Part shown: in pieces, positions 16,657-22,632 of the stretch | How positions within the stretch are numbered: position 1 is the stretch's first letter | Layout: each line of letters starts with the position of its first letter | Source: Cladosporium sp. IMV 00045 | Lineage: Eukaryota > Ascomycota > Dothideomycetes > Cladosporiales > Cladosporiaceae | Length of the DNA: 22,632 bases | NCBI GenBank assembly: GCA_001931905.2 | Contig: MSJI02000618.1 | Coordinates: 1 to 22,632 of the forward strand | Direction of reading: 5' to 3' | Translations under genes and position numbers: made by a program | The notes under the pieces: generated by a model | Seen by the model: only the letters and a program-made list of their open reading frames with translations | What the model was told of the DNA's origin: nothing | Database searches by the model: none

Positions 16657-19600
16657 CTAAGACAGGAGATTCCTCACGCTTGGGCTCGCACTTGCGCCAC
16701 CTGGACCAAGGGCTGGGGTCCCCATTCCTTGGCTCTCATGAGGCGTCCCAGGCTGGCCGCCCTGGCTCTCCGTCCTAGCATGCCCGACCTGTGGGCTAGG
16801 TTGGACAGGCGCCGCGGAAGTCTGCGGTGGTGCTTGTGACTGAGGCTGCGGTGGCTGCTGCTGCGGAGCCTCTGGGTGCGGGAAGTGCGCGCCTGGACTT
16901 CCATAGAGCGGACCACCGAGCGGCGGCAGCTGAGCTGAGAAAGGTGACTCAGTGCCGCGGCGTGGACCGTACTGTGGGTGTGGAGGACCGGGCGGGAAGC
17001 TCGGAGGCTGCATGTGTGCTCCATGTGGTGATCCTATTCCATTAGGCATGGGTTGCCCTGGGGCGGAGAAACCATTGATTGAAGGTCGATGGGGATGGAA
17101 GGGCGCGTTAGGTGGTGGCGCTGGGTAGCCATTGTAAGGTCCAGGCGGTGGAGGCGGACCCGGGTACCCGTTTGGCGGTGGTGGGTGATGGAACGTAGGC
17201 GGGAATCCGTGGCCTTGATGCTGCGGCGGTGGCGGCTGCATATAGCCTGAGCCCATAGCGCCTAAAGGTGGCTGCGGTGGAGGGACCTGAGCCATTCCAG
17301 GTGGCTGAGATGTTCTTGCTGGGTCATCCCAAGGTGAAGGAGGTGGCGGTCGCTGCGCTGGTTGTTGACCATTCCAGTCAAGCTGAAGAGGGTATGTCTT
17401 GGGAGGGGACAGTTCACGACGTGGCGGAGGAGATGCTGGTGGTGGAGTTGGATCCAGCTTCCTCTTGACGAAGCACCTGTGGCACATGTACTCGGTCGGG
17501 CCCTTTTGTTCGGTCGTAGTTGGATCCTTCAGGCCAGAGCCGTTCGTTTGTCCCTTATCACCAGAGCCTCCCTGCTCTCCGTTCATCGAAACGTCCTTAG
17601 CACCGGCAGTCGAATCGGACGGGTTTTCACCTTCTGCAGGTCTAGGGGCGTTGCGCTCAGGCATACCATCCCAAGCTCGCCCGCTCGCCCCAGGGGCCAT
17701 AAAACGAATGTTCTGTTGAGGACGCGATGGGTCTGAGGGATCTGTGCCGTTCGATGCCGCGTTGCCGGATTCTGGGAGATTTTCACGCTGTTGGTCGGCG
17801 ATCTCGCCCAGCGTCATGGACATTCGTTGACTTGGTGACTTCTTGGTGACCGCCTCGCCAGATGGATCATCGGTAGGCTTGAAATGCCACTTGGGAGTGA
17901 CGTCTATGTTGCACTTCACACAACGCCTCTCCGAAGGCGCAGTTGATCCCTCGCGCAAGCTGGATGCATCGGTGGCGCCGTCAGCATCGTCAAGTCTGCT
18001 CTCGTTGATTGTTGAGGTTCTGCCGCCCCTGCGCCCGCCAGCTGCACTGTTGATTGCTGTCGATTCGCGCCTCCCAGCTGCGTTTGCAGGCTGAGTGCCG
18101 TGTTGTCCCTTGCTCTTAGTAAGTTGGACTTGATCAGCCTTGCGAACGGTGCCGGTCAAAGTCAAATCAGCTTGCTTGTAGACCTCGGCGTACACTTGAA
18201 GAGCAGTCCTGCCTGTGTCGTCCGCAATCTCTTGAATCGGGTGGACGACCGACTTGACGTTGTGCTCCTTGCACCAAATGGCAGCATTGACATAACCCGA
18301 GTCACCGTTGATGTTGGCAGTGAGGATTTGATCTTTTCGAGATCCCTTGACAGGCGTGATGTCGAAGCCAAACTGATAGCCAGCCTCGAAAGCACAAGAG
18401 ACGTGGAAACTCGCGTTGCAGTGCCAGCAATTGACGCAAGCACCTTTATCGTTGCGCACTTTGTTCTGGTGATCTCGGTTCTTGCAGAGTTTGCAGACGG
18501 CTTCGTGCTTGGCTGGAGGGATGAGTTGGAAGCCCTCGGCGACTTGGAGTGATTTCGCATCGCTGAACCTGATCTCTGGTGTGAAAATTGCGCAGTTCAC
18601 GTGCACCCAATTGTTGCCAGTAGTGGGTTTCAACGGCTCTCTCGGCATGGCCGGACGGTGTTTCTCCAGCTGCTGAGTTGTGTAAGCTGTTCTCATGGCA
18701 TCAGCCAGCTCTTTTTCCATGCGCTCCTTCTCGCGGTCGCGCTCGCTCTTCTTCTTGTGAGTCGACTTCGGCATCTCAATCAGATCAACCAAAGTCTCTT
18801 CCGTCAGACACAGGCAGCAAGAATAGTCCGTGGAGACCTGGGGATTGCGGTCGTTCAGACACTGCTCGCATACCCAGGAATCTTCGCCGTTCGGCCTCAA
18901 CCCTTGCCACTCGCTAATACCGAAGCAAGATCGATGCACGGTCAACAAGCATAATTTGCATGACACAGTGTTTTCGCCCGTATGACAAACCGCACACGGA
19001 AGCGCGCGCCATGTAGGCTGAGTTGGTATGATGGGCGCTGGCGGAGGTGTTGGAGGCTTCGGCTGCGGCGCTGGCTTTTCCTTTTTCCTGCCAGACTCTG
19101 CAACTAGTGGTGTTGAATCGTTTTTGTTCTTCTTCTTTGGCGGCTCATCGGCACCAGACAAGGGACCATCAATCGGTGGCAGCTGAGCCGCAGCTTCGTT
19201 CGCGGCGATAAGTTCACGAAGTAGCTCTTCGTCAACCCTACGCTTCCAAGCGCGACCACTGCCTTGAGAGACCTTCCTCGCAACCTCATCAATATCTTCG
19301 TATTGAATGGCGTATTTGCGCCACAGATTGGCGCATCGGAAGCACAACGCAACAAGCATTCGCTCGCGCTTTTCCTTTACTCCATTCTTGACTTCGACCA
19401 TGACGGTTTGACCTGATGCCGCGCCGGGAGCGCGTCTCCATTGCCTCGCGTGAGTGGTTTGGCAGAACTTGCACTGGAAGTTGCGCTTCTTCTTCGCTGC
19501 CTTTTCGTTGTCGAAAGCAGAATCGTCAGCATCGTGGGCGACTTCGCCGTGCAGACGAGCAGCAGTATCGTTGTCGAGCCTTTTCTTGCCTTTGCGCCCA

Positions 19601-22141
19601 GGATAGTTGCCCCAGATCTCCCGTCCCTTGGGGGTCTTTTTCCAGAGGTAGTAGAAACGGACGATGTCTGAGTTGGGCAAAGAAGTTTTCATGTGGAGAC
19701 GCACAAGACGGTGCTCCGAGCCATACTTGGCTACTCCTTCCTCAAACTTGAGCAGATCCGATTTGGTGAGCACAGGCTCATGGAGATCCTTCACGCGATT
19801 GACCTGGGAAAGTTTTTCCAGTGCAGCCTCGGTGTCGTAGTTCGTCATCGTGTAAAGCTGAACAGCTTTGTCGAGAAAGTTGGTACCAAAGGGAGGTACG
19901 CCAATTTTCTTTGCCAACTGTTTCGCGCCATTCAAGTATTGGTCCAGAGCACGCTCGTTGTGGATCTTCAAAGCGTCGTCGGCTGGCTTATCATCTTTTT
20001 TGTCCTGTTCGGGCATCCTGAACAGGAGAGTCGCAGTACACCGAGGGTCATCGTTCGGGTAGTCTTCGCCACGAGCCACGTATCCGACGGGCTCGTCCTG
20101 AACCCACTTGGGCCTCTTTGCCTTTTCTGCGCGATCGGCCTCGATAGCTGCAACAGTCTCTTTGGAGAGCTTGCCTTCTTTCTTGGCGCCACCTTTCATG
20201 TATCGCTTCTTGATCTCAGCAGCCTTAACCAGCTCGACTGGGCGACCGTGCCAGACGTTGACGTTAGCTTGATGTCGTGGGCCCAAACGGGAACTGGCTC
20301 TTGGATAAATCGCCCTGTCGTCGTATTGCAGCGCATCTTCCACGCGGCAGTGGATACCAAGATATCGCATGGGCCACATTTGAGCGAGGGCGATTTCTGC
20401 TTGAGTCGCGGGATGATCGTCCATGATGATGTCTGATTCGCTTGGACTAGGCGCTCTGGTCGTGTCGTTCGAGACGGGTGGGAGCGCTTCCTCGGCGGGT
20501 GCCATTTCTTCCTCTTCGACTTCGGCTTCAGTGATATCGCCACTGATCTCAGGCGTCAGGTGAGATTCAATCTTGCGCTCAGAGGCTCTACTGCAAGGCG
20601 CGCAAGCCCAAGCAAAACCACGAGATGGTTTCTTCGGCAAAGGTGGCTGCACGCAGTTCATGTGATAAGAGAATTTGCAGATAGCGCAGTCGACTGATTC
20701 GTTCGACGCGCAATATCGCGTACAGCGCTTGCAGGTCTTGACTGCGCTTGTGAGTTCCTTGACCCTGCCAATTTCGACGGCGACGAACTTCCAGCGCTCG
20801 TCAAGGGCCTTTTTGACTTTCTCCGGGACGTTTATGATCTGAGATGTAGGAATACATTCGTACCAGCGACGGATAAAGCGATCGAAAACTTGGACGAAGT
20901 AAAATGTATCTCGATCCTTGCGGTATTGCTCGAGGTCTTCGATTTCGGAACGGTGTTTGATGGTGCACAAGCCGCGCAGGGATGTGAGTGGGCACATGTC
21001 TGAGTGCATCGTCGCATACACAAGGCGACTATCACTGTTGAAGCGTTGGACATCGCGAGGGCGGTAGAACCAGTTGACACGGAGTGAGTCGATGGGCGAT
21101 TCGGGGTCGTCAGAATTGGTGTGCAGAAACTCCATAATCCGACAGAGATAGTACGGCTCGCCTGGCGGTTCGCACACGAGATAGACGTGATCTACATAGA
21201 AATATCATGTTAGCCTTAGGCATTCTCGATGTTCGTTGTTCGGACTTGGAGGCGATGCGGGGTAGAAGGCTGTCGACCTCTGCGATCGAAGAAGCCAGCC
21301 CAAGCCAGCCCAGCCGGCGAGCCCTTGTTCGCGAAAAGGGATGCTGCGGGCGCGGAGGCTTACCGTTGACGTTTAATTTCGTGCCGTCATCCGCCACGAG
21401 CTCGCCATTTTTGTTCAGGCACCCTTTTGACCGCGTAAACGACATCATGTTCGTTTCGCGCGCCAGAGCGGATGGTGCCTGTTTACGCAAGTTGGCGGCT
21501 GCGAGGGCGGCGCCCAGTGGCGGCGTCGCTGTTTGATTCGTTGGTGTTGCGGTGCCAGCGGCTTTCCGCTTCTTCGGGTTTGTCGTGGTGCTGGCGCTGG
21601 CTGTGGCGCCCGGAGCGGAATCCTTGGCGATGGTCTGGCTATTTGCGCTGGAATGGGCGCCGTTGGTGGTCACAGGCTCCTTTGCACGTTTTGCATCGGG
21701 AGGGTTTTGCGCATTTGCAGGAATTGCGTTCTTTTTGTAAGAAGTGGTCGTTGCAGCAGACGTGAAGTCGAAGTCCGCATCCTGGTCTTCTGCGTAGTTG
21801 AGACGCTCCTTTCCGGTTCGTCGTGAGCGCGTGCCGTAATTGCTAGGGCCTTCCAGCGATTCAGCCTGTCCTGATGCTTTGTTGGCATTCAAGGCAGGTG
21901 CCTGGGAAGTTTGCTTCTGTGCAGTTGCGCCCTCGGCGGTGGGAGTCGCGCGAGCGCTGACATCGCGCGATTGACGGCCACTGTCACTTTGAGAAACGTT
22001 GGATCTGTTGATGGCCTGGAAAGACGACGACGTCGCATTTGGCTGTGGTGTCGAATTCGAGTCCGATGCATTGCCTGAAGGGGTCACATCGGTCCCTGGC
22101 AGCCTGATGGCGGGACCATTTTCAGAAGGAGGCCCGGCCAT
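16657..22141 (-). CDS. SNT2: Snt2-like chromatin regulator (BAH, PHD, ELM2/SANT, GATA-like finger, PHD-ePHD)
   Basis: Exons on the minus strand 22141-21364 and 21191-16657; 5313 nt, 1770 residues. Residues 1-250 are Ser/Thr/Ala-rich with basic patches (NPKKRKAAG). The BAH domain is at about 261-378 (DHVYLVCEPPGEPYYLCRIM onward). PHD1 is at about 413-460 (CKRCTRYC...CAICKFSYHMNC). An ELM2-like region at about 640-735 leads into a SANT domain at about 735-780. A GATA-like zinc finger is at about 833-879 (CKFCQTTHARQWRRAPG...CFRCANLWRKY). PHD2 is at about 992-1037 (CAVCHTGENTVSCKLC). An extended PHD is at about 1050-1235. The last ~270 residues are Pro/Gln/Gly-rich. Family role: nuclear; yeast Snt2 works with Ecm5 and the Rpd3 deacetylase and has ubiquitin-ligase activity on excess histones, while fission-yeast Snt2 is in the Lid2 demethylase complex. 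The start is the first ATG of the long open exon. Much longer than its neighbours. Confidence 0.93.
21192..21363 (-). other. SNT2 intron (172 nt)
   Basis: Donor GTAAGC after phase 1 (..AACGTCAACG), acceptor TATGTAG. Splicing gives KLNVN-DHVYLVCEPP, the expected entry into the BAH domain. Exon 1 stays open through the whole intron and then runs on in the wrong frame, so a retained intron would yield a 343-residue protein without any chromatin domain. Confidence 0.88.
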
Positions 22142-22632
22142 GGTGCTCAGACGACGCGAAATCTAGAGTGCATCAAATCTGGCGAGCATCCAAGTCCGGG
22201 ACGGTCAGCGTAGCGATGCGTTGATAAGAAAAGAATGGCAGCCGGCCGTCAGCGTGGCGAGAGTGTCGAGCGACACACGCGAACCAGATGGCGGGCCGGT
22301 TCGAGAAGGGCGAAGTGGATTGTCGCGGGAGAAAGAGTGCGAGTGATTGAACGGCGGACGAAAGTTAGAAATGCAGCGGCATGAGGCACTTTTGGGAAGA
22401 AGACGACGCGGGGGACAGAGGGATATGACGCGAGGTCGTCCGACCGTGAGCAGTGAAGAAGAGAAAGAGGTGGATAAGTTGGCCCGGCTCGCAGCAAGCA
22501 GCAAGACGAGCGAGTGTATTGTAGATAGAAAGCGCTAGGTACGCTTGGACCCTCAAGAACCCTCACGAGCCCAGGTGATGACCTGCCTCGACTGCGAATC
22601 GCGCCAACGGCCGTCAACCTTGTCTTCCTACA
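22142..22632. other. SNT2 upstream region to window end
   Basis: 491 bp upstream of the SNT2 start. On the minus strand it is C/T-rich, as expected of a fungal promoter and 5' leader. I see no CCAAT, CACGTG or TGASTCA element and no gene; the ORFs read from it are Ser/Arg/Leu-rich artefacts. Confidence 0.55.

Noticed and set aside
19693..20436. 247-codon plus-strand frame over SNT2
   Set aside because: Antisense to the ELM2/SANT part of Snt2; no independent domain seen.
16657..21177. The 1506-codon frame taken alone as the whole SNT2 gene
   Set aside because: It begins at a GTG inside the BAH domain; a spliced upstream exon (22141-21364) supplies an ATG start and completes the domain entry DHVYLV.
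1..22632. Transposon, secondary-metabolite cluster or CRISPR-like system
   Set aside because: No transposase, reverse transcriptase, terminal repeats, polyketide or peptide synthetase domains, or spaced repeat arrays are visible.

Overview
This window reads as nuclear DNA of a filamentous ascomycete (Pezizomycotina; Dothideomycetes is my guess from the general look of the proteins, not a firm placement). The evidence is a set of eukaryotic protein families, short GT..AG introns of about 58-82 nt with CTAAC/CTGAC-type branch sites, gene spacing of 0.2-2.3 kb, C/T-rich 5' leaders, and low-complexity tails on many proteins. I see no tRNA or rRNA gene, no CRISPR array, no transposon and no bacterial-type operon.

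Layout, left to right. (1) The 3' part of a LETM1/Mdm38 mitochondrial inner-membrane gene (+, cut by the window edge). (2) A convergent gap with a 28-nt poly(A) run. (3) VPS33, the Sec1/Munc18 subunit of HOPS/CORVET (-, 3 exons). (4) A divergent promoter of 187 bp shared with histidyl-tRNA synthetase (+, 2 exons), which carries mitochondrial and cytosolic start codons in one gene. (5) A TVP38-type VTT-domain membrane protein (+). (6) A 2.3 kb gene-poor stretch with simple repeats and a long C/T-rich leader. (7) A single-pass membrane RING-H2 ubiquitin ligase (+, 2 exons). (8) A convergent gap with a 26-nt poly(T) run. (9) An SLC35F/THI74-like drug/metabolite transporter (-, with an in-frame 66-nt intron). 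(10) The small GTPase Ypt7/Rab7 (-, 4 exons). (11) The large chromatin regulator Snt2 (-, BAH, PHD, SANT, GATA-like finger, PHD/ePHD). (12) About 490 bp of Snt2 upstream sequence.

The genes are mostly conserved housekeeping genes. The clearest functional link is that Vps33 (HOPS) and Ypt7, the Rab that recruits HOPS to vacuoles, lie about 11 kb apart, with other predicted endomembrane proteins (Tvp38, the SLC35F-like transporter, the membrane RING protein) between them. This may be chance. I found no convincing undescribed system. The observations most worth checking are the dual-start HisRS gene with its uORF and partial Gcn4/CpcA-type site, the in-frame intron of the transporter, the uORFs ahead of the RING gene, an unassigned 79-codon ORF just after HisRS, and a long open frame on the minus strand of the 2.3 kb gap.

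Exon boundaries come from splice-site inspection plus remembered family conservation; no alignment or transcript data were available.
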